A stretch of DNA of 64,000 nt. It comes from Myxococcales bacterium. GTDB taxonomy: Bacteria > Myxococcota_A > Polyangia > Polyangiales > Ga0077539. Each line of letters begins with the position of its first letter. The first letter of the stretch is position 1. Below, one piece after another: positions 43,820 through 52,795 of the stretch. The notes below the pieces were generated by a model. The model was not told where the DNA came from, ran no database searches, and saw only the letters and a list, made by a program, of their open reading frames with translations. Both the position numbers and the translations under genes were made by a program. Where the stretch lies: contig JAEUKI010000047.1 of the NCBI GenBank assembly GCA_016793325.1, forward strand, positions 1 through 64,000, read 5' to 3'.

Positions 43820-43849
43820 GCAATCGTGGGCAATCAGCACAGGCTGTGC
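43820..43849. promoter_or_regulatory. Candidate LysR operator in the divergent promoter region
   Basis: The 101 bases between the aldo/keto reductase and the LysR gene contain a perfect palindrome GCACAG-G-CTGTGC at 43837-43849 and, next to it, two GCAATC direct copies at 43820-43825 and 43830-43835 (10 bases apart, one helical turn). LysR proteins usually bind dyads in such divergent regions. Confidence 0.4.
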
Positions 43850-43866
43850 GAAATTCTGGACAGCCG

Positions 43867-44811
43867 ATGGACGATCTCTCGGACCTCACAGCGTTCGTCG
43901 CCGTCGCGGGCGAAGGCGGCTTTCGAAACGCAGCGCGGCTGCACGGGACGAGCGCGTCGCGCATGAGCGACGCGGTTCGCCGCTTGGAAGCGAGGCTCGG
44001 CGTGCGGCTGCTCCACCGCACGACCCGCAGCGTCACCCCCACCGAAGCGGGCGCGCGGCTGCTCGAACGCATCGCGCCCGCGCTCGGAGAAGTGCGCTCG
44101 GCGCTCGACGTCACGAACAGCTTTCGCGATCGACCGGCGGGGAGACTTCGGCTCAACGTCCCGACAGCGACGGCGAAGCTCGTGTTGCCGAAGATCCTTC
44201 CCGGGTTTCTCGCGAAGTATCCCGAGATTTGCGTCGAGGTCGTCGCGGACGAGCGCCGCATCGACGTGGTCGCCGACGGCTTCGACGCTGGCGTCCGCTA
44301 CGGCGAATCTCTCGAGAAGGACATGGTGGCCGTCCCCATCGGGCCGCGAACGCAGCGCTACGCCGCCGCCGCGTCGCCCGAATACGTCGCTCGCCGCGGA
44401 CGCCCGACCCACCCGCGGGATCTCCTCGAGCACGATTGCATCAATTGGCGCTTCGCGACTGGGCCGATTCTCCCGTGGGATTTTGCGCGCGACGGCGAGA
44501 CCGTTCGCGTCGAGCCCAAGGGCTCGATCGTCGCGGGCTTCGGCGGAGCGACGGACTTCGCCGTCGAATCGGCAGCCCGTGGCGCGGGCGTCATCTATCT
44601 CTTCGAAGACTGGCTGCGCCCCTTCTTCGACGCGGGGTCGCTGATCCCGGTCTTGCAGCCGTGGTGGCTGAGCGTCACGGGGCCGTATTTGTACTATCCC
44701 GGCCGACGCTATCTGCCTGCGCCGCTGCGGGCCTTCGTGGACTTCATCAAGAGCTCGTCGCCGCCCGAGTGGAGGTCGCGACCCCGACGCGCGGCGAACA
44801 AAGCTCGCTGA
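43867..44811 (+). CDS. LysR family transcriptional regulator
   Basis: A 314-residue regulator with the N-terminal winged HTH 'LTAFVAVAGEGGFRNAARLHG' and 'SRMSDAVRRLEARLGVRLLHRTTRSV' (quoted in parts: 'ARLGVRLLHRTTRSV'), followed by the two-lobed LysR substrate-binding domain ('GRLRLNVPTATAKLVLPKIL' opens it). It resembles the CrgA/DsdC-like subgroup that often sits beside oxidoreductases. The ligand is unknown. Start at MDDLSDL (43867) gives the standard N-terminus. It is divergent from the aldo/keto reductase gene and most likely regulates it and itself. Confidence 0.92.
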   Translation: MDDLSDLTAFVAVAGEGGFRNAARLHGTSASRMSDAVRRLEARLGVRLLHRTTRSVTPTEAGARLLERIAPALGEVRSALDVTNSFRDRPAGRLRLNVPTATAKLVLPKILPGFLAKYPEICVEVVADERRIDVVADGFDAGVRYGESLEKDMVAVPIGPRTQRYAAAASPEYVARRGRPTHPRDLLEHDCINWRFATGPILPWDFARDGETVRVEPKGSIVAGFGGATDFAVESAARGAGVIYLFEDWLRPFFDAGSLIPVLQPWWLSVTGPYLYYPGRRYLPAPLRAFVDFIKSSSPPEWRSRPRRAANKAR

Positions 44812-44925
44812 ACGCGCGGGCGCGACACGCGCGCCCGGCCACCGCACTCGCCACTCGGCAGCCATTTCACCGCGGTACGCTCCTCGCAGTGCGCTCACGA
44901 GTCTCGCTCACGAGGTGTCGCCATC

Positions 44926-45783
44926 ATGAACGTCGCTCCTTTGCTCCGTCGCTTCGCGCTCGCTTCGCTCGCTGCAGTCTCCCTCTCGAGCGCCGGGTGC
45001 GCCGAGTTTCTCAGCCAGCTCCGCGCTGGCCAGAACAGTGGCCTCCCCGTGCGCGCGCCGGAGCCGCCGCGCGTTCGCGTCGAGCAAGTGCGCCTGACCC
45101 GCGCGCCTCGCAACGAGCACATCGCGATGTACTTCTGCACGCGCGTCGCGCCGCCCATCGTGTGCTCGATCTTCGGGCCGATTCCCACGCGCGAAGACCT
45201 CCAGTTTCAGTTCACGACGGACCTCGACTTCGAAAACCCCAACCAGATTCCCCTTCCGCTCGTCGAGGTGCTCGCGGGCTTCACGATCTTCCCCGAGGTG
45301 ACCGGCGAGCAGAACCTCGGCGCGGTTTGCTTGAACCTCTGCGAAGACCCCGCGTCGTGCCCGCCTGCGCAAAACGCCTGTCGCTCGGACCAGCGCGACA
45401 TCCGCACGATCGACGACTTCGCCCGAGCCACCGTGAACTTCCTCGTGGGCGTCGCGACGGGCCAGCAGCGCTTCGAAAACCTCCGCATCCGAACGCTCGC
45501 CCCCGGCGCCCACACGCGCACGCAAGTGCACTTGCAGCTCGACCCCGATGCCGTCCTTCGTGTGATCGAGCACGTTGGAAACAACGCCGTCCAACAAGCG
45601 CAGCGCGGACAGCAGGTGCGGTTCGACATTCCCTATCGATTCGAGGGCACCGTGTGGCTCCGCGTCGAGAACTTCGGGCGCTTCGCGGCGAGCGTTCCCC
45701 CGTTTACGGGGACGTGGCAGCTCGAGTCGCTCGCGAACAACGGGCAACAGGGCGGGCAGCCGGGCTTTCCGCGCATGTTCTGA
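44926..45783 (+). CDS. Lipoprotein of unknown function
   Basis: A 285-residue protein. 'LASLAAVSLSSAGC' is a signal with lipobox Cys. The mature part is beta-rich with Cys pairs in 'YFCTRVAPPIVC' and 'CLNLCEDPASC'/'ACRS', and a segment 'LEFENPNQIPLPLV'-like ('DFENPNQIPLPLVEVLAGFT') that recalls LEA-type/WHy domains, but the match is loose. The C-terminus is Gln/Gly-rich. It is followed after 85 bases by the desaturase gene on the same strand. I cannot assign a function. Confidence 0.65.
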   Translation: MNVAPLLRRFALASLAAVSLSSAGCAEFLSQLRAGQNSGLPVRAPEPPRVRVEQVRLTRAPRNEHIAMYFCTRVAPPIVCSIFGPIPTREDLQFQFTTDLDFENPNQIPLPLVEVLAGFTIFPEVTGEQNLGAVCLNLCEDPASCPPAQNACRSDQRDIRTIDDFARATVNFLVGVATGQQRFENLRIRTLAPGAHTRTQVHLQLDPDAVLRVIEHVGNNAVQQAQRGQQVRFDIPYRFEGTVWLRVENFGRFAASVPPFTGTWQLESLANNGQQGGQPGFPRMF

Positions 45784-45868
45784 CTCGCGTGCGAAGGAGA
45801 GTACGCACCCCGAAACGCAAGTTCGTCGCTGGAAATCCAGCGCAAACTGAACTATCCCCCCGAGCACC

Positions 45869-46951
45869 ATGAGCTCTTCCTCCGCTCCATTGGTGCTCAC
45901 CGACCCCACCGAAGCGCCCACGTACGGCGACGGTCCGCTCTCTCGGTGGAGCCGCGCGCACTTGCACGACCCGCGCGACGAAGTGTTCGTTCGCCTCGGG
46001 CTCAAGGTGTCGGCGCTCATGGCGACCGGGATGGCCGCGATGCTCTTCGCGCTCCGCGCAGAGATCCCCGCGTGGGCCAAGCTCGCCGCGGTCGCCAGCT
46101 ACTTCACCCTCTGGGCGTGGAACGTTCCGCCCGTGATCCTGATGCTCCACTGCACGATGCATCGGCCCTTCATCCGCGACCCCAAGTGGCTCAACCGCGT
46201 GCACACCTACGCGATGTCGGTCTTCTTCGGGATCCCCGCGGGCTACGCCGAGCACCACATGGGGATGCACCACATCGAGGACAACATCGGCGAGGACCTC
46301 TCGAGCACGTGCCGCTATCGCCGAGACAGCTTTCTTCATTTTCTCGCGTATTGGGCGCGATTTTTCTTCCTCGCCGTGGTCGAGCTGCCCTTGTACTTGA
46401 GCCGCCACGGCCGCTCGACGATGGCCCGCCGCGCGCTCTTCGGTGAGCTCGCGCACTGGGCGCTCATCGGCGCGTCGCTCGCCCTCGACTGGCGCTTCGG
46501 GTTGATGGCCTTCGCCCTGCCCTACTTCATCGTCCGGACCATGATGATGGTCGGCAACTGGGGCCAGCACGCGTTCGTCAACGCCGCGCGCAAGAACAAC
46601 GGGTTCTCCAACTCGATCACGTGCATCAACAGCACATACAATCAACGCGCGTTCAACGACGGCTATCACATCGGCCACCACCTCAAGGCCACGCGCCACT
46701 GGACCGAGGCCCCCAAGGAGTTTCTCGACAACCGCGCGCAGTACGTCGAGAACGGCGCGATCGTGTTCGAGGGCGTGGACTTCTTCATGGTCTCGGTCCT
46801 GCTCTGGACCGGCCAGTGGAAGTTTCTCGCCAAGCGCTACGTGCGACTCGACGGCGTCGAGCGCTCGGACGAAGAGGTCATCGCGCTGCTCAAGTCTCGG
46901 GTCGAGCCGCTCGCGCCCGCGCAGATCGCGTTCATGCAAGCGACCGCGTGA
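45869..46951 (+). CDS. Membrane fatty acid desaturase
   Basis: A 360-residue di-iron membrane enzyme. Three His boxes are intact: 'HCTMH' (94-98), 'EHHMGMHH' (129-135) and 'GYHIGHH' (266-271). Hydrophobic helices lie between them. It belongs to the FA_desaturase superfamily and should introduce a double bond or hydroxyl group into a lipid chain in the cytoplasmic membrane; regiospecificity is unknown. It ends 36 bases from the convergent kinase-FHA gene. The ATG at 45869 is the first in the frame after the preceding lipoprotein gene. Confidence 0.9.
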   Translation: MSSSSAPLVLTDPTEAPTYGDGPLSRWSRAHLHDPRDEVFVRLGLKVSALMATGMAAMLFALRAEIPAWAKLAAVASYFTLWAWNVPPVILMLHCTMHRPFIRDPKWLNRVHTYAMSVFFGIPAGYAEHHMGMHHIEDNIGEDLSSTCRYRRDSFLHFLAYWARFFFLAVVELPLYLSRHGRSTMARRALFGELAHWALIGASLALDWRFGLMAFALPYFIVRTMMMVGNWGQHAFVNAARKNNGFSNSITCINSTYNQRAFNDGYHIGHHLKATRHWTEAPKEFLDNRAQYVENGAIVFEGVDFFMVSVLLWTGQWKFLAKRYVRLDGVERSDEEVIALLKSRVEPLAPAQIAFMQATA

Positions 46952-46987
46952 GGGGCGCCAACGTAGAGGCTCAGCGTCGCTCGTCGT

Positions 46988-48529
46988 TCAGCCTTCGGGG
47001 GGCGGTGGCGTCGTCGCGTTGCTTCGGTCGATCGCCACGGACACGACAGCGTCTTCGAGACGAATCTCGTCGTCGTCGCCGAGCGCGCGGCGTGATCCCT
47101 TGTGACCGAGCACGAGCTTGCCCTCGTCGAGCGAGAGCGTAACCGCGTCTGCCGATCGCCACACGATCGCGGCGTCTTCACCTGCCGAGAGCGTCGCCTC
47201 GCCGCCGAGCAACAGAAGCGCGCTGTGCGATGCGCCCGCGTCGTCGACACGCTCGAGCGTCGCCCACGGAGGGAGCGCGCCCGTCTCGCACGCGCCGTGA
47301 TCGAAGCGATAGCGCACGAACGGCCCGAGCCCGAGGACCTCGCCGCGCTCGAGCGCGACCGGCTCGCTCGTGACGCGCGATCCGTCGATCGTGGTTCCTG
47401 TGGTCGAGCCGAGGTCCGTGACCCACGCGCGACCGCCGCGCCACACGAGCGAGACGTGCGTGCGCGAGACGGTGCGCTCGCGGGCCGCAGCGTCGGAGAC
47501 CCCAACGCAGCGAACGCACTCGTGCGCAGAGGGATCGCGACCGATCACAACCGTCGCAGAGCCGAGCACGGTCACCGGCCCCGAGAGGACTTCGCCCACG
47601 AGCTCCGCGCGGAGCTGCCGCCCGTTCCACAAGGGAACCGCCAGCGCAAACGCCTCGTCCGGAACGCGGATCCCCGTGACCGCCGCGATCGCTTGCGCCA
47701 TCACGAGCGCGTTGTCGAAGCGCTCCTCGGGCTGCTTCGCGAGCGCGCGGAGCACCACGGGCTCGAGCGCGAGGGCCATCGGCGACAACGTCCGATCGAA
47801 CCTCGGTGGCTCGCGAAACAAGTGCCCTGCGTACACCGCGGGCAGCTCGCGCGCGCCGAACGGCGTCGCGCCGGTGAGCATTTCGTAGAGCAAAACGCCA
47901 ACTGCGTAGAGGTCCGTGCGGCTGTCCACCGCGGAGCCCCGCCACTGCTCGGGCGCCATGTAGTCCGGCGTCCCGAGCACTGCGTTCGCGGCGGTGTGCA
48001 GGTGCACCGACGCGTCGAGCGTCGAGTCGACGACCTTCGCGAGGCCGAAGTCCGTGAGCTTCGCGAGCTCACCGACGGGCGTCGGGGCGAGCATCACGTT
48101 TTCGGGCTTGATGTCGCGGTGAATCACGCCGCGCGCGTGCGCCTCGCAGAGCGCAGCGAGCACCTCGAGCGTCCATCGCGCGGCGCGTGCGGGGTCGATC
48201 GCTCCGTCGGACATCGCCTCGTCGAGCCCGCGGCCTAGGACCGCTTCGAGCACGAGGTAGCGCGTCCCGTCGCCGAGCTTTCCGACGTCGTACACGCGGA
48301 CGATGAAGGGCGATCGAAGCGCGGACGCCGCGCGCGCCTCTCGCGAGAACCTCGCTGAAATCTGCGGATCGCCGCTGAACGCGCCGGCCAACAGCGCGAC
48401 GGCGACCTTCACGCCGGTGAGGGCGTCCTCGGCGAGATAGACCCGCTTGGTCGCGCCGCGGCCGAGCTCGCGCTCGATCACGTAGCGGTTCGCGATTCGC
48501 GTTCCTTCGGTCGGCTCGCCCTCGCTCAT
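46988..48529 (-). CDS. Ser/Thr protein kinase with C-terminal FHA domain
   Basis: A 513-residue kinase. 'ELGRGATKRVYLAEDALTG' is the Gly-rich loop, 'VIHRDIKPENVML' (~136) the catalytic loop, 'LTDFGLAKV' and 'GTPDYMAPEQW' the activation segment; all key residues are canonical, so it should be active. A FHA domain lies at about 325-385 ('VVIGRDPS', 'RTHVSLVW', 'DLGSTTGTTIDG'), which binds phospho-Thr peptides. It is likely part of an Ser/Thr phosphorylation network; the substrate is unknown. The start at 48529 (MSEGEPT) is preferred over a far upstream one at 48802. Confidence 0.9.
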   Translation of the reverse strand: MSEGEPTEGTRIANRYVIERELGRGATKRVYLAEDALTGVKVAVALLAGAFSGDPQISARFSREARAASALRSPFIVRVYDVGKLGDGTRYLVLEAVLGRGLDEAMSDGAIDPARAARWTLEVLAALCEAHARGVIHRDIKPENVMLAPTPVGELAKLTDFGLAKVVDSTLDASVHLHTAANAVLGTPDYMAPEQWRGSAVDSRTDLYAVGVLLYEMLTGATPFGARELPAVYAGHLFREPPRFDRTLSPMALALEPVVLRALAKQPEERFDNALVMAQAIAAVTGIRVPDEAFALAVPLWNGRQLRAELVGEVLSGPVTVLGSATVVIGRDPSAHECVRCVGVSDAAARERTVSRTHVSLVWRGGRAWVTDLGSTTGTTIDGSRVTSEPVALERGEVLGLGPFVRYRFDHGACETGALPPWATLERVDDAGASHSALLLLGGEATLSAGEDAAIVWRSADAVTLSLDEGKLVLGHKGSRRALGDDDEIRLEDAVVSVAIDRSNATTPPPPEG

Positions 48530-48615
48530 CGTCGCGGACGAGAGAATACCCTTTGTCCTCGGGGTGCGTGTTGCTCGCCGACGCGGTTGATCGACGGTAT
48601 AGCGTTCGATCATCG

Positions 48616-48969
48616 ATGGCCGAGGACAGCCCCCGCGAACCGCGCGACGACGGTGACGACAGCAGCGACGACGCGATCGCGAGCGCCGAAGCCGCGCGCG
48701 ATCGACTTCGCTCGCGGGCAGAGTGGTGGGAGGAACACAAGGGACAGGTGTTATTTCCTTCGATGATCCTCGGCCTTGTCGCGGGATATCTCGTCGGCGC
48801 ATCGCTCGAAGACGTCGTGAAAGTGGGCCAGCTCTCGCGTTGGTTCGGCGCGGTCATCGGCTTACTTTTCGTGGGAAGAATCGTGGCTTCTGCGTTCGAT
48901 CCACGTCGTCTCGTCGCCGCGCAGAAGCGCGTCGACGCGCTTCGCGCGAGCCGTCGGCGAGGCAGATAG
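48616..48969 (+). CDS. Small membrane protein of unknown function
   Basis: A 117-residue protein with an acidic N-terminus ('DDGDDSSDDAIASAEAARD'), two hydrophobic segments ('FPSMILGLVAGYLVGASL', 'WFGAVIGLLFVGRIVASAF') and an Arg-rich C-terminus. No family is recognised. Start at ATG 48616 (MAEDSPR); 48553 is an alternative. It is divergent from the kinase-FHA gene (86 bases) and 104 bases upstream of the Rrf2 gene. Confidence 0.6.
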   Translation: MAEDSPREPRDDGDDSSDDAIASAEAARDRLRSRAEWWEEHKGQVLFPSMILGLVAGYLVGASLEDVVKVGQLSRWFGAVIGLLFVGRIVASAFDPRRLVAAQKRVDALRASRRRGR

Positions 48970-49073
48970 CCCCGGCGATTCGTGACCCCGAAAGCGACTG
49001 TCAGCGCGTTGCACTGGCGTTCGCGCAGCCGAACACGATAACGTCTCTCGACCGTTCGCGGTACGAGCAAACG

Positions 49074-49547
49074 ATGTTTTCGCAGACCGTCGAATACGCG
49101 CTCCGCTCCATGATCTACCTCGCGCTCCACAGCGGTGACTCCCGCTTCGTGCGCGTCGCAGATCTCGCGGAAGCTGCGCACATCCCTCCGGCGTACCTCG
49201 CAAAGGTGATGCGCCGCATGGCCGCCGCGGGCCTCGTCCGCGGACAAAAAGGACACAACGGCGGGTTCGCGTTGGCGCACGAGCCGTCGAAGATCACGCT
49301 CCGCTCGGTGCTCGAGGCCGCAGGCGTGTCCTTCGAGCCGCTCCACTGCGCCTTCGGATTGCCCAAGTGCAACCCGAAGAAGCCGTGCGTCCTGCACGAC
49401 ACGTGGTCGGACTTCAAAGAGCGGTGCGAGCACTGGGCGTCGAGCTACACGCTCGCGGACGTGCTCGCGACGCCGTCGGGCAAGGACACCCTCGTCGCGC
49501 TACGAACGCCGAGCACCACAGCCCCCGCCGCGACCGCCGACGGCTGA
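49074..49547 (+). CDS. Rrf2 family transcriptional regulator with Fe-S type Cys triad
   Basis: A 157-residue winged-helix regulator. 'SQTVEYALRSMIYLALH' opens it, 'LAEAAHIPPAYLAKVMRRMA' is the recognition HTH and 'VRGQKGHNGGFALA' the wing. Cys92, Cys99 and Cys105 ('HCAFGLPKCNPKKPCVLHD') have a spacing close to the IscR/NsrR triad that holds an Fe-S cluster. It may therefore sense iron-sulphur status, NO or redox state. The target is not evident; no isc or suf genes are nearby. The start at ATG 49074 gives the standard N-terminus. Confidence 0.87.
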   Translation: MFSQTVEYALRSMIYLALHSGDSRFVRVADLAEAAHIPPAYLAKVMRRMAAAGLVRGQKGHNGGFALAHEPSKITLRSVLEAAGVSFEPLHCAFGLPKCNPKKPCVLHDTWSDFKERCEHWASSYTLADVLATPSGKDTLVALRTPSTTAPAATADG

Positions 49548-49624
49548 GTCGGCGACGAGGGCCGCGTTCGTGAACCGAGCCGGACGCGCGGCGCTCGGTT
49601 CGTCGCGCTCTCGAAACGCCGTCG

Positions 49625-50824
49625 CTACGGACGCGGCGCGTTCGCTGTACCCGTCGTGCCCGTCGTGCCGGTCGTGCTCGTGGTGCCGGAGCCGGTCGCG
49701 GTCGTTCCCGTGGCCGTCGCGCCACCCGCGGCAGGCGCGTCCCCGCCCTCGCGACGCGCGCGCTCCTCGTCGTCGTGCTCTTCGACGGTGGTGGCCTCGC
49801 GCACGCGGGAGTTGTCTTGCGCGACGTCGTCGACGCCTTCGTCCTCCGCAGCGCGCCGCGCGGCCGCTGCGGTCGCGGTGCTGTGCGACTCCGGCGGGCG
49901 ATCTTCGCGGCCGTACATCGGCCGTTGACCAGGCCTCGACCAGTCGACCCACGTCGCGCTCTCTTGGCGCACGTCCATGTGAACGAACACGCTGCGCGGA
50001 TAGAAGCCGCAGCCGGTCTGCGGGAGCGTTCGACAGAAGTCTCTCAGCGCGCGGTTGGGGACGCCCTCGATCCGAAAATCGATCGCGCGACCGATGTTGT
50101 GATTCGAGTGCGGCGTCCACTGCCCGCGGCGAAAGGGGCGAAACCCCGAGATCACGTGGAGCCGTCTGCCGCCGAAGTGATCGCTCACGATCGCGAGCTG
50201 CCGGAGCAAGCGCGGGTTGATCGCGTGCGATCGACCGTCGGCGTACCGCAAGAACGCGCGCATCCGGGACTGAACGCTCGGCGTGATGCGACGCATGTGA
50301 AGGTCCATCATCGCGCCGGTGTTTTCGCGGACGAAGCGCACGTACCCGCGCGACGCGGGCCGTCCCCATCGACCGCCGCCCGCCGGCGTTCGACCGGCGC
50401 TCGCCGCGACCCGCGCGTTGACCGAGCGAACGGTGGTCCGCACCTCGGGCCGCTGTGTCGCAGTCGCGTTGGCCGTCGGCGCACCGCGCCCCGGTCGCGT
50501 GCGAACGTCGCCGCCGAGCTGGCGATACACCTCGTCGGTGACCTCTGGAGGAACGCGCAGCCCCCTGCCCGTGCGCAGCGCATACGGCGCCTGCAGGTGG
50601 TTGTGCTCGGCGAGGACGCGCGTGGTGACGTGCATTCGCTCGGCGATTTCGGAGAGCGTCTCGCCGCGGCCGATGATGTAGCGGCCGTTTTCGATCTGCT
50701 GCGCCTGCGCTGGGCGCGCGGTCATCAACGTGGCCAGCGCGAGCACGAGCGCGCTCACGAGGACGAACGCGGGGCGAAGAACAGCGGCGCGACGAGCGCG
50801 GCTGGGCGGAGCAGGGGCACTCAC
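49625..50824 (-). CDS. LysM + DUF882 (peptidase M15-like) exported protein
   Basis: About 399 residues. Signal peptide ends 'ARPAQAQ'. A LysM domain follows ('GRYIIGRGETLSEIAERMHV'), then the DUF882/M15-type domain with 'SGFRPF', 'SNHNIGRAIDFRI' (Zn-ligand His and Asp) and 'VFVHMDVR' (His). The C-terminal ~70 residues are Thr/Gly/Glu-rich. It should bind and possibly cut peptidoglycan peptides in the periplasm. The GTG at 50824 is chosen because it places the signal peptide at the N-terminus; an upstream start at 51085 would overlap pilM. Divergent from pilM. Confidence 0.85.
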   Translation of the reverse strand: MSAPAPPSRARRAAVLRPAFVLVSALVLALATLMTARPAQAQQIENGRYIIGRGETLSEIAERMHVTTRVLAEHNHLQAPYALRTGRGLRVPPEVTDEVYRQLGGDVRTRPGRGAPTANATATQRPEVRTTVRSVNARVAASAGRTPAGGGRWGRPASRGYVRFVRENTGAMMDLHMRRITPSVQSRMRAFLRYADGRSHAINPRLLRQLAIVSDHFGGRRLHVISGFRPFRRGQWTPHSNHNIGRAIDFRIEGVPNRALRDFCRTLPQTGCGFYPRSVFVHMDVRQESATWVDWSRPGQRPMYGREDRPPESHSTATAAAARRAAEDEGVDDVAQDNSRVREATTVEEHDDEERARREGGDAPAAGGATATGTTATGSGTTSTTGTTGTTGTANAPRP

Positions 50825-51071
50825 CGGACACGCGGCAGTACCTGTCCGAGCGCGCCCGGTCAAGCGGCGCCCCTGTGATCGCCGCGGGCAAATGCACGGG
50901 AGCGAGCTCGCCCACAGTGGACGAAACTGCGCGGGAGCGCCCCGCGCGCTAGGCTGTCGCTCGCGTTTTTTGCCGTCCCCTAGGGCGGTTTGCTTCAATG
51001 ACCCCCGAAGACTCCCATCGGTCCCTTCGTCGCCCAACGCGACGCGGTCGATCGATGGACGAGAGGAACGC

Positions 51072-52136
51072 ATGTCCGAAGGCAATTACCTCGTCGGCGT
51101 GGACATCGGATCGAGCGCCATCAAGCTCTGTCAGTTGAAAGACGTCCAAAAGAAGAAGGCGCTCGTGAAGTTTGGCTACGCGCCGCTTCCGCCTCAAACG
51201 ATCGTGGATGGCGAGGTGATGAACCAGAGCGTCGTCGTCGAGACGCTCCAGAAGCTGTTCTCGGACTTGAAGGTCAAGCGACGGGACGTCGCGCTCTCGG
51301 TCTCGGGCCACTCGGTGATCATCAAGCGGCTCACGTTGCCGCTGATGACCAACCAAGAGCTCAGCGAGCAAATTACCTGGGAAGCTGAGCAGCAGATCCC
51401 GTTCGAGATCAAGGACGTGCACCTCGACTACGAGGTCCTGCGACGTCGGCCCGACCAGGGGCAGATGGACGTTCTGCTCGTGGCCGCCAAGCGCGACGAG
51501 CTCGAGCTCACCGCAGAGCTCGCGCGGCAAGCGAAGCTCAAGCCCGCCGTGATCGACGTGGACGCGTTCGCCGTGCAGAACATCTTCGAGGTGAACTACG
51601 GCCTGCCCACGGACGGGACGTTCGCGCTCATCAACGTCGGCGCGACGCTCACGACGATCAACATCATCGCCGGCGGGGTTCCCGCGTTTACGCGCGACAT
51701 CGCGAACGGGGGGCAGTCGCTCACCGACGAGATCCAGCGGCAGCTCGGCGTGAGCGCCGAAGAGGCCGAGATCTACAAGAACGCGACGCCCGAGAACCTC
51801 ACGCGCGGCGCGATCGTTCCGTCCGAGGTCCCGAAGATCATCCGTCAGGTGGTCGACTCGCTCGCGGGCGAAGTGCAGCGCTCGCTCGACTTCTATCTCG
51901 CCACGAGCGGCGAGCGAGAGATCCAACAGGTGTATCTCACCGGAGGAACGTCGAACCTCCCCGAGCTCTCGCAGGCCATCGAGCGTCGCTCGCAGTGCAA
52001 GTGCGAGCAGCTCAACCCGTTTCGAGAGATCCAAGTGGACCCCAAAGAGGTCAACACCGAGCTCCTCCGCGCGCGCGCAGCGCAAGCGACGGTGGCGCTC
52101 GGACTCGCGCTCCGAAAGGACCGGGAGAAGCGCTGA
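51072..52136 (+). CDS. pilM: Type IV pilus assembly protein PilM
   Basis: A 354-residue actin-like ATPase of the usual PilM length. 'LVGVDIGSSAIKLCQLKD' is the phosphate-1 loop, 'INVGATLTTINIIAGG' the phosphate-2 loop and 'VYLTGGTSNLPEL' the adenosine motif. It polymerises on the cytoplasmic face and binds PilN. GAGAGGAACGC just upstream is a fair ribosome site. It is the first gene of pilMNOPQ; its stop overlaps the pilN start (TGATG). Confidence 0.95.
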   Translation: MSEGNYLVGVDIGSSAIKLCQLKDVQKKKALVKFGYAPLPPQTIVDGEVMNQSVVVETLQKLFSDLKVKRRDVALSVSGHSVIIKRLTLPLMTNQELSEQITWEAEQQIPFEIKDVHLDYEVLRRRPDQGQMDVLLVAAKRDELELTAELARQAKLKPAVIDVDAFAVQNIFEVNYGLPTDGTFALINVGATLTTINIIAGGVPAFTRDIANGGQSLTDEIQRQLGVSAEEAEIYKNATPENLTRGAIVPSEVPKIIRQVVDSLAGEVQRSLDFYLATSGEREIQQVYLTGGTSNLPELSQAIERRSQCKCEQLNPFREIQVDPKEVNTELLRARAAQATVALGLALRKDREKR

Positions 52137-52792
52137 TGCTGAAGGTCAACCTACTGCCGAACGCCCCATCGAGGGCGGGAGGCGAAAAACAAGCGGCCGC
52201 AGGAGATCTGCGAACGTTCGCGCTCGGGATGAGCATCATGCTCGTCCTGCTCGCGGCGGGCATCATGATCTTCCACTCGTCGCAGACGAAGGTCCTCGAC
52301 AACAGCGTCGCGGCCAACAACCAACGCGACCTCGCGGTGAAGCAAATCAAGCGGCGCGTCGCGGATCACCCGCGCGTGCGCTCGGAGCTCCAGGAGATTC
52401 GCGCGCGGCGCGACGCGATCCAGCGCCTCGAGGCGAACCGCACGGGTCCGACGGCGATGCTCGTCGAGGTCTCGCAGCTCTTGTCCCCGGGCGGCCGGCC
52501 GACGAACGACCCGTCCGAGTTCGAGCGAATCCAACGCGACGATCCGACGCGATGGATGCACGCCAACTGGGACACGCACCAGATCTGGCTCTCGAGCTTC
52601 GGCGAGTCCGAGCGGCAAGTGACCATCGAAGGACACGGCCGCAGCGCGGACGACGTCGCCGAGTTCATGCGGCGCCTGATGCTCTCGGAGTACTTCGAGC
52701 AGGTCACCCTCGAGCGCAGCGAAGGCGCGCAAGATCAAGACACACGACTTCAAGTGCAGCGGTTCAAGATCACCGCGCGGGTGAGGTACTGA
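52136..52792 (+). CDS. pilN: Type IV pilus assembly protein PilN
   Basis: A 218-residue bitopic protein. 'MLKVNLLP' at the N-terminus is the conserved NLLP motif that PilM binds; a transmembrane helix ('FALGMSIMLVLLAAGIMIF', ~28-46) follows, then a coiled coil and a ferredoxin-like beta/alpha domain ('VTIEGHGRSADDVAEFMRRL'). It forms with PilO the inner-membrane platform of the pilus machine. Overlaps pilM by one base and is followed after 3 bases by pilO. Confidence 0.93.
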   Translation: MLKVNLLPNAPSRAGGEKQAAAGDLRTFALGMSIMLVLLAAGIMIFHSSQTKVLDNSVAANNQRDLAVKQIKRRVADHPRVRSELQEIRARRDAIQRLEANRTGPTAMLVEVSQLLSPGGRPTNDPSEFERIQRDDPTRWMHANWDTHQIWLSSFGESERQVTIEGHGRSADDVAEFMRRLMLSEYFEQVTLERSEGAQDQDTRLQVQRFKITARVRY

Positions 52793-52795
52793 GCC

